Positions 15,272 to 24,745 of a stretch of DNA of 64,000 bases are shown here, piece after piece. The notes beneath the pieces were generated by a model. That model was not told where the DNA came from. It did not search any database and worked only from the letters and a program-made list of their open reading frames with translations. Every line of letters begins with the position of its first letter. The stretch's first letter is position 1. The position numbers and the translations under genes are program-made. The DNA comes from Candidatus Desulforudis audaxviator MP104C (lineage in GTDB: Bacteria; Bacillota; Desulfotomaculia; Desulfotomaculales; Desulforudaceae): the NCBI RefSeq assembly GCF_000018425.1, contig NC_010424.1, forward strand, positions 1,628,501 to 1,692,500, read 5' to 3'.

Positions 15272-16207
15272 TTGCCGGCCAATCTCACACCCCAGTACTA
15301 CGCCGCCGAGGAAGCATTCCGGCAGGCGGCCACCATTGAAGATAAGATTGCGGCCCTGCAGGAAATGCTGGCCGTGATCCCCAAGCACAAGGGCACCGAG
15401 AAACTGCAGGCCGATATCCGGCGGCGCCTGTCACGGCTGCGTGAGGAAGGCCAGAAAAAAAGCAAGGCCGGCCGTCAAGACCCTTTCAACGTGGAAAAAC
15501 AAGGCGCGGGGCAGGTTGTGCTCACCGGCTACCCGAACACCGGAAAGTCCGCGATTGTCAGCGCCCTGTCCCGGGCTAGGGTCAAGGTAGCCGAATACCC
15601 GTTCACCACCACCGTCCCGTTTGCGGGGATGATGCCGTTCGAAGAGATTATGATCCAGCTGGTGGACACTCCACCCTTTACCCCGGAAATGGTGCCCCCG
15701 GGTTTGCTGAACACCCTGCGCCACGGGGACGCTCTCCTGCTGGCCATTGATCTGGGGGTACCCGAGTGTCTTGAGCAGTTGGAGGGTACACTTGAATTCC
15801 TGAACCGGAAGAAGATAGCGGGGCCGTTTCTGATCGTGGGCACCCGGGCCGACCGGCCCGAAGCCGAGGAAAACTTGGCCGTATTGCGGGAACTGAGACC
15901 CGACGTGGAAATCCTGCCGGTCTCGACCACCACCGGTCAGAACATGGAACTCCTGCGCAGCCGGATCTTTGAAGTGCTGAACATTATCCGCGTTTTCAGC
16001 AAGGCTCCCGGAAAGCCGCCCGACCTGAACACACCCTTCGTGCTGCCTTCCGGGAGTACTGTGCTGGAGCTGGCGGCCGCCATTCACCGGGACTTCCCCC
16101 GGCTCCTAAAAACGGCCCGGGTATGGGGTTCGGCCCGCTTCGACGGCCAGTCCGTCCCCCGTGACTACCAGTTGCGGGACCGCGACATCGTCGAAATCGT
16201 GGTCTAG
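15272..16207 (+). CDS. DRG/Obg-like GTPase with C-terminal TGS domain
   Basis: 311 residues from a TTG behind GGAGGGGG. An N-terminal helical stretch is followed by the G domain with G1 GYPNTGKS (~residue 85), a G2 threonine in YPFTTTVPF, G3 reduced to DTPP, and G4 TRAD in place of NKxD; a TGS domain closes the protein (TPFVLPSGSTVLELAAAIH to DRDIVEIVV). Translation- or ribosome-linked roles are usual for this superfamily. The altered G3 and G4 motifs set it apart from canonical Obg and YchF. It is a single gene with a 360-base leader that contains the rod-shaped RNA candidate. Confidence 0.8.
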   Translation: MPANLTPQYYAAEEAFRQAATIEDKIAALQEMLAVIPKHKGTEKLQADIRRRLSRLREEGQKKSKAGRQDPFNVEKQGAGQVVLTGYPNTGKSAIVSALSRARVKVAEYPFTTTVPFAGMMPFEEIMIQLVDTPPFTPEMVPPGLLNTLRHGDALLLAIDLGVPECLEQLEGTLEFLNRKKIAGPFLIVGTRADRPEAEENLAVLRELRPDVEILPVSTTTGQNMELLRSRIFEVLNIIRVFSKAPGKPPDLNTPFVLPSGSTVLELAAAIHRDFPRLLKTARVWGSARFDGQSVPRDYQLRDRDIVEIVV

Positions 16208-16306
16208 CAAAGTGATAGGAGCAAAAGACCCCCATCCTATTATGCCCTAGTCTCACTGCGAAACTTGCCGATTGTGCTGCCGCCGGCCGATATTTACTCG
16301 GGTGGA

Positions 16307-16747
16307 TCAGGACACCGAAATGTTGGGGAGTACCTTATCGAGCTGCAGCAAGAGCCACAACGCGTTCTCCTTCTTGACCACCCCGCTGACGAACTCGTTT
16401 TCTTTCATCACCGATTCCGGCCTTTCGATCTCGTCCGGGTTGTAGCGGCCCACCTCCTGGACCCGGTCCACGATCATGCCGACGCTGGTCTCCTTGTGCT
16501 CCACCACAATGATCCGGGTATCCCGGGTCGTCTCACTTCGGGCGAGGTCCAGCCGCTTGTTGAGGTTAATAATAGGGACTATCCGACCCCGCAGGTTGAT
16601 GACACCTTCAATATAGCTATCGGCCCTGGGAATCGGAGTAATATCGATCATCTTGATGATCTCCTGGGTATTCAGCACCGGAATCGCGTACTTCTGCCCA
16701 CTCAGGTCGAAGATCACCAGTTGCTCGTTTGCAACGGTGGACGCCAC
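16307..16747 (-). CDS. cheW: Chemotaxis coupling protein CheW
   Basis: 146-residue CheW-domain protein linking chemoreceptors to the CheA kinase. Visible features: start NEQLVIFDLSGQKYAIPV, the receptor-contact segment IEGVINLRGRIVPIINL, and GMIVDRVQEV. It follows the chemoreceptor gene after 12 bases on the same strand, so the pair is an operon that must work with CheA elsewhere in the genome. Confidence 0.93.
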   Translation of the reverse strand: MASTVANEQLVIFDLSGQKYAIPVLNTQEIIKMIDITPIPRADSYIEGVINLRGRIVPIINLNKRLDLARSETTRDTRIIVVEHKETSVGMIVDRVQEVGRYNPDEIERPESVMKENEFVSGVVKKENALWLLLQLDKVLPNISVS

Positions 16748-16759
16748 GGCTTACACCTC

Positions 16760-18346
16760 CTAGGCTTTCCTCAAGGATTTCACAAGGCTCTCAAGTTCGT
16801 CGGCCATCCGCGCCAAATTGTTGGCATTGGCCGCCATCTCTTGTATCGTACTGCTTACCTGTTCCGATGTCGCAGCCAGATTCTGGACTCCGTGACTATT
16901 CTGCTCAGCCATGCTGGCGATTTGCTCGGCCAGATCGGTGCTCCGCCCGGCGTGCTTACGAATATTCTCCAGAGCCTCGCCTGCTCTCTTGATGATCTTG
17001 ACGCCGTCGCTCACCTCCCCGGCACCGGTCTGCATCGCCTCCGCCGCCTTCACTGTCTCCTGCTGGATGGCCCGGATGATATCCTCGATCTCTTTGGTGG
17101 CACCGGAAGACTTCTCAGCCAATTTCCGCACTTCTTCAGCCACCACCGCAAACCCACGCCCGTGCTCTCCCGCGCGTGCCGCTTCGATAGCGGCATTCAA
17201 GGCCAGGAGGTTGGTCTGATCGGCGATATCGTTGATTACCTGAATAATTTGACCGATTTTCTCCGATCTCTGGTGCAGGTTTTGAACTGACCTGGCACTG
17301 GCAGTCACCGTTTCCTGGATGGCGGTGATCTTATTGATCGCCTGGTGGACTGCCTGATTACCCGCTTCGGCCGCGTTTTCCGTTGCGCGGGCTGCTTCCG
17401 CCGCCTGGGTCGCGTGGGTGGCACTCTCCTCGGTGGAAGCGGAGAGTTCGGCGGACGTGCTGGTTACGTTTTCCACCGCCGCGCTGACCTCTTCCGAAGC
17501 AGCCGAGAGCTCCTGGCTGTGAGAAGCCAACTGGATGGAACTCTCCCTCACCCTCTCAATCACATTCTTGAGGTTTTCACCCATCTGGTTGAAAGCTATC
17601 CCCAGTCTTCCCACCTCATCACGGGCACGGACTTCCACCCGGTGGTCCAACTCCCCGGCAGCCATTTTCCCGGCCGCGGCCTCGAGACGGCTGATCGGTT
17701 TGACAATGATCCGGTTTACAAAGAACAGGAGAACAACCACGGCAATTAACATGGTGAGACCGCAACTAGCGATCACGGTCAGCCGCCCCTGGGCAATAAG
17801 CGCATCCATGAAACCCTGCGGGGCGCCGACGTACCAGATGCCGATGATCTGGCCGGAATCATCCCGGATCGGCTTGTACGCCGTTACGTACCAGTGACCC
17901 ACGACCTGGGCCTTTCCGTAGTACTCCTGCCCGCGCTTCAGCACAGCCTCGGCGATGTTGTCCGCCACCTTGGTTCCAACCGCGCGCTTGCCTTCAGCCG
18001 TAATGACGTTGGTCGTGATTCTGGTGTCCCACCGGAAGATGGTTACTGTGCCCCCAGTCAGCTTGCCGATGAAGTCGACTACATGGAAGTTATCGTTCAT
18101 CAGCACGTCGCCCTTGTACAGTCGATCACCATCCACGCGCCATGCTCCCGGATACATTTGATCGATGATGACTTCACCGGTGGCCAGGTCGCCGCGGACC
18201 TTTTCGGCGGCCGACTTCTCAGCGGTGGTGACTATCAGGTTGTTCACCACCAGGAGAATGGCGACCGAAAAGAGGAGAAGAATAACGATCAATACCAGGG
18301 CCAACTTGAATTTGAGTGACAAAGAAGCGCCTAACCTGAACCTCAT
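16760..18346 (-). CDS. Methyl-accepting chemotaxis protein with Cache sensor
   Basis: 528 residues from the ATG behind GGGAGGAAAAAGC; an upstream frame extension to 18565 runs through non-conserved leader. One N-terminal helix ([19 protein letters not shown]), a ~150-residue extracytoplasmic single-Cache-like sensor ending in GIWYVGAPQ, a second helix, a HAMP domain ([19 protein letters not shown]), and the long cytoplasmic signalling hairpin with tip [17 protein letters not shown]. The sensed ligand is unknown. Operon with cheW. Confidence 0.93.
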   Translation of the reverse strand: MRFRLGASLSLKFKLALVLIVILLLFSVAILLVVNNLIVTTAEKSAAEKVRGDLATGEVIIDQMYPGAWRVDGDRLYKGDVLMNDNFHVVDFIGKLTGGTVTIFRWDTRITTNVITAEGKRAVGTKVADNIAEAVLKRGQEYYGKAQVVGHWYVTAYKPIRDDSGQIIGIWYVGAPQGFMDALIAQGRLTVIASCGLTMLIAVVVLLFFVNRIIVKPISRLEAAAGKMAAGELDHRVEVRARDEVGRLGIAFNQMGENLKNVIERVRESSIQLASHSQELSAASEEVSAAVENVTSTSAELSASTEESATHATQAAEAARATENAAEAGNQAVHQAINKITAIQETVTASARSVQNLHQRSEKIGQIIQVINDIADQTNLLALNAAIEAARAGEHGRGFAVVAEEVRKLAEKSSGATKEIEDIIRAIQQETVKAAEAMQTGAGEVSDGVKIIKRAGEALENIRKHAGRSTDLAEQIASMAEQNSHGVQNLAATSEQVSSTIQEMAANANNLARMADELESLVKSLRKA

Positions 18347-18523
18347 GCTTTTTCCTCCCATTGTTGATGATATTCTCTTTCTTCCGTCCGTAACCGGTTG
18401 ATTCAAGAACCGGGCCCCAAACACCCCTCTTAGATCATCTCTGCTTTCTTTAATACATCGGTGCAATACCGGTAAGACTTGAGCATACATCGGCAGGTTT
18501 GATGTTGATTTTGCACAAGGAAA

Positions 18524-18549
18524 AGGGGCGAACTGTTCGTTTCGCCCCT
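18524..18549 (-). terminator. Terminator of the HEAT-repeat gene
   Basis: Minus-strand AGGGGCGAA / TTCGCCCCT stem with an eight-base loop, followed by TTTTCC, 50 bases past the stop codon. Confidence 0.7.
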
Positions 18550-18600
18550 CGAAGCTCACGGTCAACTTTGTGGGGAAAGTATTCAGCCATTCCCTCCAGT

Positions 18601-19245
18601 CTAGGCCCGCGCCCGGATATTGGCCAGGGCGTCCAGGGCCACCTCACCCACAGTCCGCTGCCACAGCTTCCCGGCCTCGTAGATGGTCACGGCCTGGTGG
18701 TCCCAGCGCAGGTCCCCAAGGGCTGAAGCCGCTTCCTGAGCCCCGATTTCCCCGAGGGACCAAGCCGCACAGCCCCGGATTTCCGGGTTCGGATCCGCCA
18801 GGGCCTTGAGCAGGATGGGCATTCCACCGGCAACCAACCCGGGATTGCGCTTACCGATTCTACCCAACGCCCAGATCACCCCCCGCCGCAAGCCGTCATC
18901 TTTGTATGTCAGGTTGACGAGGAGGTGAGCAAGATCGGCGTAACGTTCTGGCTGGTGTTTGATGATCTCCCCGACCGCCTCCGGCGCGCTCCAGCCGCTG
19001 TCCCCTGACTCGGGGTTCTCGGACCAGAACCGCCGGATGATTTCCCGGCCGAAGTCATCGTCTTTGCGGGACAGTCCGGCAACCACATGCCCCAGGCCTT
19101 CAATGGCCCGCCAGCGTAGAAGTCCTTCCCGGTTGTCCAAAAAAGTCACCAGGTGCGTGACCACTTCCGGGTCTTCCTTCGCCAACTGCAATAATCCATC
19201 GTACTGCCGGCCCTCGAGCAAATGCCGCACTTGATCTTTAACCAA
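18601..19245 (-). CDS. HEAT-repeat protein (DVU0298-like)
   Basis: 214 residues from the TTG placed nine bases after GGGAGG; an upstream TTG at 19275 would add ten residues that include this ribosome binding site. The protein consists of paired helices with HEAT/PBS-lyase-type repeats, for example [18 protein letters not shown] and [18 protein letters not shown]. Such scaffolds bind proteins; similar sequences are frequent in sulfate reducers, but no function is known. It is monocistronic and has its own terminator. Confidence 0.75.
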   Translation of the reverse strand: MVKDQVRHLLEGRQYDGLLQLAKEDPEVVTHLVTFLDNREGLLRWRAIEGLGHVVAGLSRKDDDFGREIIRRFWSENPESGDSGWSAPEAVGEIIKHQPERYADLAHLLVNLTYKDDGLRRGVIWALGRIGKRNPGLVAGGMPILLKALADPNPEIRGCAAWSLGEIGAQEAASALGDLRWDHQAVTIYEAGKLWQRTVGEVALDALANIRARA

Positions 19246-19400
19246 CCAGCTTCGCCTCCCAGGAATTATTTTCAAAAGCCTACCCCTATTTTACACCTTT
19301 TTCGTCGGTGCTAACAGTTCAATTTGAGGCCTGAGCGCCTTAATTTACACTAACGGTAGTACAAACAAAAATTCAATGTGATAACTAATTAAACTGTGTG

Positions 19401-19429
19401 TTGTCTCGAGGAAACCATTTTGGTATTAT
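19401..19429 (+). promoter_or_regulatory. Sigma-A promoter of pckA
   Basis: TTGTCT, 17-bp spacer, TATTAT, about 70 bases ahead of the pckA ATG. It is followed by an AT-rich palindromic stretch (TATACAGTATAC at 19440-19451) placed where a regulator could act. Confidence 0.65.
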
Positions 19430-19499
19430 ATGTTTACAATATACAGTATACATAATACAATCCAATTTGACGATGAGTCAGCCAGAAAGGAGTCCGGCC

Positions 19500-21065
19500 A
19501 TGCACCGTTTTCGTCGCCCCGTGGAGGCACGTACTATCATCGACAACCCCCCGGTCACCGCGCTCCGGGAAATGACCCACGACGGACAGAACACGGAATA
19601 CGGCAGTGTGAACTACCTCACCCGGGTACGCAACCGCAGTGCCAAGCAGACTTACATCGTGGAGGACGGGGTCCAACTCGGCGCGGACCAGCAGGGGATC
19701 TCCCTGGAGAAGGCCGAAGCCGTCGCGTCGGAGGTTCACCGCTATCTTCGGAATCGGACGCTGATCCGGCTGGACCGCCAGATAGGTCGTCACCCGGACT
19801 TCAGTCTCCACTGCCGCTTTTACGTATCCGCGGAATATGCCCGGATTCCGCTGCAGTGGCATAATATGCTCTTTGAGCCTGTTGACCGGGACGCCGAACC
19901 GGACCTGGTGTCCATCCAGATTCCCGAGTGGCCGGAGAAAATCATCTTCTGCCATCCGCTCGCCGGCGTCACGTACATCCTGGGCAGCGATTATTTCGGA
20001 GAATGCAAGAAGTCTTTCCTGCGCAAGGCGATGTATCTCGCCAAGAAGCGCGGCTTCCTGGGTTTCCATGCGGGCAGCAAGGTGCTGAAGGTTCGGGACC
20101 GGCACGGCGTGTTGAAGAAGGTCGGCTTTATCCTTTTCGGCCTGAGCGGCACCGGCAAAACCACCCTCACCATGCACAACCACGGGCTCACCGGCGGGGA
20201 GGACGTGGCCATCCGTCAAGACGACGTCCTGATCATGAACCCCGCTGGTTACTGCTACGGCACGGAAAACGGCTTCTACATCAAGACCGAGGGGCTGGAC
20301 GCCTCCCAGTGCGTCCTTTATCGGGCCGCCACCTCACCCAACGCCATATTTGAAAATGTCTGCGTCGACGGCCGGGGTCACATCCTGTTTGACAACTGCG
20401 AGCTGACTTCGAACGGTCGCGGCGTGATCCTGCGTTCCGACGTTCTGGGCACCGACGACAAGATCGACCTGGACAAGGTGCACCGCATCATCTTCATCAC
20501 CAGGCGCGACGACGTGGTGCCCGCGGTCGCCCGTTTGAACGCCGAACAGGCCGCCGCCTACTTCATGCTCGGAGAGTCCATCGAAACCTCGGCCGGGGAC
20601 CCCACCAAAGCAGGGGAACCCAAACGGGAAGTGGGGACCAACCCCTTCATCATCGGACCCGAAAGCGAGGAAGGCAACCGGCTGCTCGAAATCCTCAAAG
20701 CCAACCCGGACATTGAGTGCTACATCCTGAACACCGGCAGCGTGGGCAAGCGTGAAGGCGATCCCGGGACGAACATCACCGTGCGCCATTCGGCTCACCT
20801 TATGACTCAGATCGCCCGTGGGAGCATCAAGTGGACCTCCGACCCGGACTGGGGCTACCTGATTCCCACCGAGGTCCCGGGAATGAATATCCGCCCGTTC
20901 GACCCGCGGCTTTACTACTCCACCGAGGAGTATGCCCGGCGGGTGGACCGCCTGCGCGAGGAACGGCGCGCCTGGCTGGCCCGCTACCCGAACCTGAAAC
21001 CGTCCATCCTAAAGGCCGTCGAACCGCCGCGGGTGCTGGCCACGGCCGCCTCCGCCGGGGACTGA
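19500..21065 (+). CDS. pckA: Phosphoenolpyruvate carboxykinase (ATP)
   Basis: Interconverts oxaloacetate + ATP and PEP + CO2 + ADP, linking acetyl-CoA assimilation to gluconeogenesis. 521 residues from the ATG behind AAAGGAG; the P-loop GLSGTGKTTL is at about residue 218, followed by the kinase-2-type region GGEDVAIRQDDVL. The sequence is a divergent ATP-type enzyme; the order of the metal- and nucleotide-binding segments fits the family, though other PEPCK hallmarks are less clear. It has its own promoter and converges with the MFS gene. Together with acetyl-CoA synthetase downstream it fits growth on C1/C2 compounds. Confidence 0.85.
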   Translation: MHRFRRPVEARTIIDNPPVTALREMTHDGQNTEYGSVNYLTRVRNRSAKQTYIVEDGVQLGADQQGISLEKAEAVASEVHRYLRNRTLIRLDRQIGRHPDFSLHCRFYVSAEYARIPLQWHNMLFEPVDRDAEPDLVSIQIPEWPEKIIFCHPLAGVTYILGSDYFGECKKSFLRKAMYLAKKRGFLGFHAGSKVLKVRDRHGVLKKVGFILFGLSGTGKTTLTMHNHGLTGGEDVAIRQDDVLIMNPAGYCYGTENGFYIKTEGLDASQCVLYRAATSPNAIFENVCVDGRGHILFDNCELTSNGRGVILRSDVLGTDDKIDLDKVHRIIFITRRDDVVPAVARLNAEQAAAYFMLGESIETSAGDPTKAGEPKREVGTNPFIIGPESEEGNRLLEILKANPDIECYILNTGSVGKREGDPGTNITVRHSAHLMTQIARGSIKWTSDPDWGYLIPTEVPGMNIRPFDPRLYYSTEEYARRVDRLREERRAWLARYPNLKPSILKAVEPPRVLATAASAGD

Positions 21066-21083
21066 ACGCTCCCTTCATGACCT

Positions 21084-22337
21084 CTACCCGCGCCCCCCGC
21101 ACAACCGCCGGCTCTCCGGCAGCCGGCGCAAACGCATCAGGAACAGGGGCCCGGTCAGGGCCACCAGCCCCAGGGATGAGAACGCCAAGCCCCACCCCAA
21201 CGCCTCATCCGCGGACCGTTCCATTATGTAACCCATCACTGCCGGCGACACCGTGGCCGCTCCGTATCCCAGGAAGGTCTGCCAGGCCATCACCCGCCCG
21301 AGGATCCGGGGATCAGACATTTCGGTGATGCCGGCCGAGAACACCGGGGAATCAGAAGCCACGGTCAGGCTCAAGACCAACCCGACCAGCAGCAGCGACC
21401 ACAGAGGCGCGTTAAAGAGCCAGCCAAAAGTAAGCGAGCAGGCGGCGCTGACCGCCATAATCACCGACGCCGTGGCCACCCGCCCCATTCGGTCGGACAG
21501 CCACCCGGCGACCAGCGCCGAAACACCGCTTAAGACCACCGAAAAAGCGGTAAGGGTGGCCGCCAGGGAAACCGCCGCCATCCCCGTTTGCCCCAGGGCG
21601 TCGGCGAGAAACGGCGACATCCAGGACCGTAAACCATACAGTTCCCACATGTGCACCATGTAGGCCCCGATCAACAGCATCACCGGCAGGTGCAGGCGCA
21701 CCGACTCACGGTGGAAACGTTTCCGGGAGGGCGATAGGGTGACGAAGGGATTGGCAGAGACACCGCGCTTAAAAACCGGGTGACAGATTACAAAGAGAGC
21801 CAGCGGAAAGGCCAGGGTTCCGGCCAAAGCAACAAACAAGTAGGCGGTCCGCCACTCGAAAAACCCGAGCAGCATCCCGGTGAGAGCGAACGAAGCAGCC
21901 GTGCCCATCAGGTACGAAAACACGTAGCCGCCCACTGCCCGCCCACGCATCGTCACCGTTACCTCTGAAACCAGCCGGATACCCGGCATGTATATGCACC
22001 CGAGGCCCGCTCCGGCCACGGCCCGCAAGATGATGCCGGTCACCGGATCGGTGCTCAGGATGGGAAACAGGAGGTGGCCGGCGGCAGTCAAGCTGGACCC
22101 GCCCGCGATCACGTAACGCGTGTCGAACCGGTCCGTCAACGGGAGGGCCACCAGGGCCGCGACGATGTACCCGGCTTGGAAGGCGGCCATCACGATTCCG
22201 GATTGGGCCGGGCCCATACCCCACTCGGCGGCAATGAGCGGCAAAGCCGCCGGCAGGCTGAAGCTGGGCAGCAGTGCGAGAAACATCACCGTACCCAGTA
22301 CGAACACCGGCGGCCGTCTTTTCCAAGGTTCTTGCAC
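21084..22337 (-). CDS. Major facilitator superfamily transporter
   Basis: 417 residues with 12 hydrophobic segments and the loop-2/3 motif DRFDTRYVIAGGS, plus the pseudo-repeat WLSDRMGRVATA in the second half. A substrate cannot be named; the overall look is of the CynX/NarK-like branch. GTG start. It is convergent with pckA, and no partner genes are adjacent. Confidence 0.85.
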   Translation of the reverse strand: MQEPWKRRPPVFVLGTVMFLALLPSFSLPAALPLIAAEWGMGPAQSGIVMAAFQAGYIVAALVALPLTDRFDTRYVIAGGSSLTAAGHLLFPILSTDPVTGIILRAVAGAGLGCIYMPGIRLVSEVTVTMRGRAVGGYVFSYLMGTAASFALTGMLLGFFEWRTAYLFVALAGTLAFPLALFVICHPVFKRGVSANPFVTLSPSRKRFHRESVRLHLPVMLLIGAYMVHMWELYGLRSWMSPFLADALGQTGMAAVSLAATLTAFSVVLSGVSALVAGWLSDRMGRVATASVIMAVSAACSLTFGWLFNAPLWSLLLVGLVLSLTVASDSPVFSAGITEMSDPRILGRVMAWQTFLGYGAATVSPAVMGYIMERSADEALGWGLAFSSLGLVALTGPLFLMRLRRLPESRRLCGGRG

Positions 22338-22473
22338 AGGGTATCCCCCAACGAAAGGCGAGTTATCAGACCATCTACGTACCTTCCCACTTTCGCCCCC
22401 GCCGGCGTGGTCTCCTGCCGCAAGAAGTGCCCCCTTGCCGGGAGATCAGGCCCATGACTTTTGAGGAAATCCG

Positions 22474-22492
22474 GGCCGCCTGCCAGGCGGCC
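22474..22492. terminator. GGCCGCC hairpin with T-run
   Basis: GGCCGCC / GGCGGCC stem, five-base loop, followed by TTTTT on the plus strand and A5 on the other side. It lies 14 bases past the stop of the lipoprotein gene and can separate it from the MFS gene. Confidence 0.55.
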
Positions 22493-22505
22493 TTTTTCCG
22501 GGCTA

Positions 22506-23672
22506 TCAGCGCTTGCACTCGACGATCAGGTATCCGAAGGTCGCCGCGGTGTATCCTCCCTCCACCGGTACCGGGGCGCCGAAGGTGAAGCCCAACTGCC
22601 GGCCGTCAGGGGAACGGTGAAAGCGCAGCGGGTAGTCGTAGGTGATGTCCACCACCGGCACGAGCCGGCCGTCCTGTTCGACCAGTATGCGCATCAGGTC
22701 CCCAGGCCCAACGTGTTCCACGGGCCTGAGGTAATAAACCGACCCGCCGACTGCCGAAGTCAGGAGCCCGGAAACCGCCGGGTTAACCCCCCGGCGATTC
22801 ACGCCCCGCCCTTCCGTGTCCATCAACCCGGTCTCCAGCGGGCGCTGTTGTTCATCCCGGATCAAGTAGGCGAATCGCCCCTCAGCAGCCGAGCCCTCAA
22901 AGGTGATGAAGCACCCGTCGTTCAAATCGGTGATTCGTTCAAAGCTCCCGTCCGAAATGTCGTACACCGCGAAATCCGAACGGTAGCCGGAACCGTACTC
23001 CCTGGTGCCGTCCTTCTTGGCGGAGGCCCGGACCGTAAACAGGACTCGGTCGGCCACCGGCCAGGCCACGGCCGCTTTCAGGAAGTAGTTTTCCATCTCT
23101 GTGTCCAGACGGCTGGGCTCACCGCCCGGCTCAACCACGAAAAACTCGCTGTCCCACTCGTGTTCGTAGGTGAATAGAAAGCGTGTGCTGTCCGGGGCCC
23201 AGATAACGCCGCCCGGAGCGGTTTCCCGTTGCGGGTCCCGGGCAACAACCAGAGTGTCCGCTCCGGTCTTGGTGTCCGCCACCCAGATGCCCTGCTCGTT
23301 GTTGTAAGCCACACGGCTTCCGTCCGGAGCGGGCCAGACGTTCCAGGCCGTCCCGCCGAGCGTGAAGGTCTCACCGGTGTACTGCCGGAATACCGTGACC
23401 CGGTCGCCGCTCCTGCCCACCAGCGTCTCCGTATCCAGCCAGCCCGCCAGCTCGAAGTGCGGGGGCAATCCCGGCAGCCGGAGTACGGTAAAATCGCCGG
23501 CCAATCCCTGCTGCTGTTCGGGCACCCGCACCGGCGCCACCCCACCGGCTTCCGGAGGTGCCGGACCGAGTTCCGGAACCGCGGGCGGCACCCCCCCGCA
23601 CCCCGCCGCCGCGAAGGCGGTGAACAGAAGCAGGATCAGTATTTTGAACCAGAACCGTCTCAACATAGACAC
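22506..23672 (-). CDS. Lipoprotein with beta-propeller-like repeats
   Basis: 388 residues. A lipobox AAAGC near residue 24 follows a hydrophobic signal peptide, so it is lipid-anchored outside the membrane. After a Pro-rich linker come repeated WxxDG-type blades such as WPAPDGSRVAYNN, WAPDSTRFLFTY and HRSPDGRQLGFTF, which suggest a TolB/DPP-type propeller. Substrate unknown. It is followed by a terminator and preceded by the copper-amine-oxidase-N-like gene on the same strand. Confidence 0.75.
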   Translation of the reverse strand: MSMLRRFWFKILILLLFTAFAAAGCGGVPPAVPELGPAPPEAGGVAPVRVPEQQQGLAGDFTVLRLPGLPPHFELAGWLDTETLVGRSGDRVTVFRQYTGETFTLGGTAWNVWPAPDGSRVAYNNEQGIWVADTKTGADTLVVARDPQRETAPGGVIWAPDSTRFLFTYEHEWDSEFFVVEPGGEPSRLDTEMENYFLKAAVAWPVADRVLFTVRASAKKDGTREYGSGYRSDFAVYDISDGSFERITDLNDGCFITFEGSAAEGRFAYLIRDEQQRPLETGLMDTEGRGVNRRGVNPAVSGLLTSAVGGSVYYLRPVEHVGPGDLMRILVEQDGRLVPVVDITYDYPLRFHRSPDGRQLGFTFGAPVPVEGGYTAATFGYLIVECKR

Positions 23673-23846
23673 GCTCCAACCTCAAGGTTTTCAGCTGCCT
23701 ACCACGCACTTATTCTCCCCCGGCCCGGGTATGTCCTGCCCTGAGGAATTAACCAGGTGTTGCGATCAGTCCCGGAAGAAAAGCCGATAGACCCTTTAGT
23801 CCGCGAATGCACGTGCCGCCAACGGTTGCATATCGGGAAAGGCGAC

Positions 23847-24602
23847 TCAGGGTGAGACCGCCATCGTGGCCGCCCCGTTGCCGGACTGGGGCACCACCGC
23901 GCTGACCACGAAAACCCGCTCCCCACTGAGATAGGCGCCTTTCACCACAACTTGCCGGCCCACCGCCGCCTCCAGCGCCGCCCGCACCTCCTCACTGCCC
24001 GGTTTCAGGGCGTGCTCCTGGATTACCTGGATGGTGGAAAGACCGTCCAGAAACAGGGTGCCCAGGATCATCCCGGAACTCACAATGGTGCCCGGAATGT
24101 GCCCCCGCGCCCGGTCCGGCAGCAGTCCGGCCGGCGGTTCCACCGGCGGGCCGATCCGAACGGTGGCGGTCGTCCCATCCCAGGAAACGGCGTAGCCAAG
24201 ACCCTCGGAAACGAACCTCAGGGGAACGTATGTGCGCTGCTCGCGCAGGAACGGCACCGCATCCATCTCCCGGGGCTGATCGCCGACGTAGCAGACCGGA
24301 CCGCCGATCGCCAGCGAGACTTGAGTCTCACCCCTGAAAATATGCACAACCCGGGCACTCGCACTCCAGCTCACCCGCCAGCCCAGCGCCTCGGCCACCG
24401 CCCGCAGCGGTACCATGACCCGGTTGCCGGTCAAGACCGGCTGGGCGTCGGGGAAAATAACCTCGCTCGTGTCAACCACTACCTTTACCCCACCCGGGTG
24501 TTTTCCGCTTCCGGCAAACCCGGAGCCGGCCGGGAAAACGAGGACCAGGATCACCAGCACCAGACTCAAAACTTTCAGTAACAACATCGGCTTGCGCGGC
24601 AA
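23847..24602 (-). CDS. Secreted protein with copper amine oxidase N-terminal-like domains
   Basis: 251 residues with a Sec signal peptide (VLSLVLVILVLVFPAGSGFAG). Two copies of the small wall-associated domain follow: VMVPLRAVAEALGWRVSW and YVPLRFVSEGLGYAVSWDG. The domain is common in exported proteins of Firmicutes and does not imply amine oxidase activity. The C-terminal ~90 residues look like a soluble domain with no recognised family. TTG start behind GGAGAGG. Confidence 0.8.
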   Translation of the reverse strand: MPRKPMLLLKVLSLVLVILVLVFPAGSGFAGSGKHPGGVKVVVDTSEVIFPDAQPVLTGNRVMVPLRAVAEALGWRVSWSASARVVHIFRGETQVSLAIGGPVCYVGDQPREMDAVPFLREQRTYVPLRFVSEGLGYAVSWDGTTATVRIGPPVEPPAGLLPDRARGHIPGTIVSSGMILGTLFLDGLSTIQVIQEHALKPGSEEVRAALEAAVGRQVVVKGAYLSGERVFVVSAVVPQSGNGAATMAVSP

Positions 24603-24680
24603 CGATCTTCCTCTCCTTCTGATATTTTATCTGGTAGACGCCCCACCCGGCAGCGCGGATTTCTTCCGGAACACCAGAAA

Positions 24681-24706
24681 AACCACGCCCGTTCCCGAAC
24701 GTGGTT
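24681..24706 (-). terminator. Terminator of the acetate-module operon
   Basis: Minus-strand AACCACG / CGTGGTT hairpin followed by TTTCTGG, 40 bases past the exonuclease stop. Confidence 0.65.
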
Positions 24707-24745
24707 CTGGTTTTGCACAAGCAAGTTTTTGAAGGCGTGTTCACG

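Noticed and set aside
18346-18565. Longer chemoreceptor start
   Set aside because: The added residues precede a good ribosome binding site and start, and run close to the upstream terminator.
19398-19499. Longer pckA start at 19398
   Set aside because: The extra residues cover the promoter and AT-rich leader, and the ATG at 19500 has a clear AAAGGAG site.
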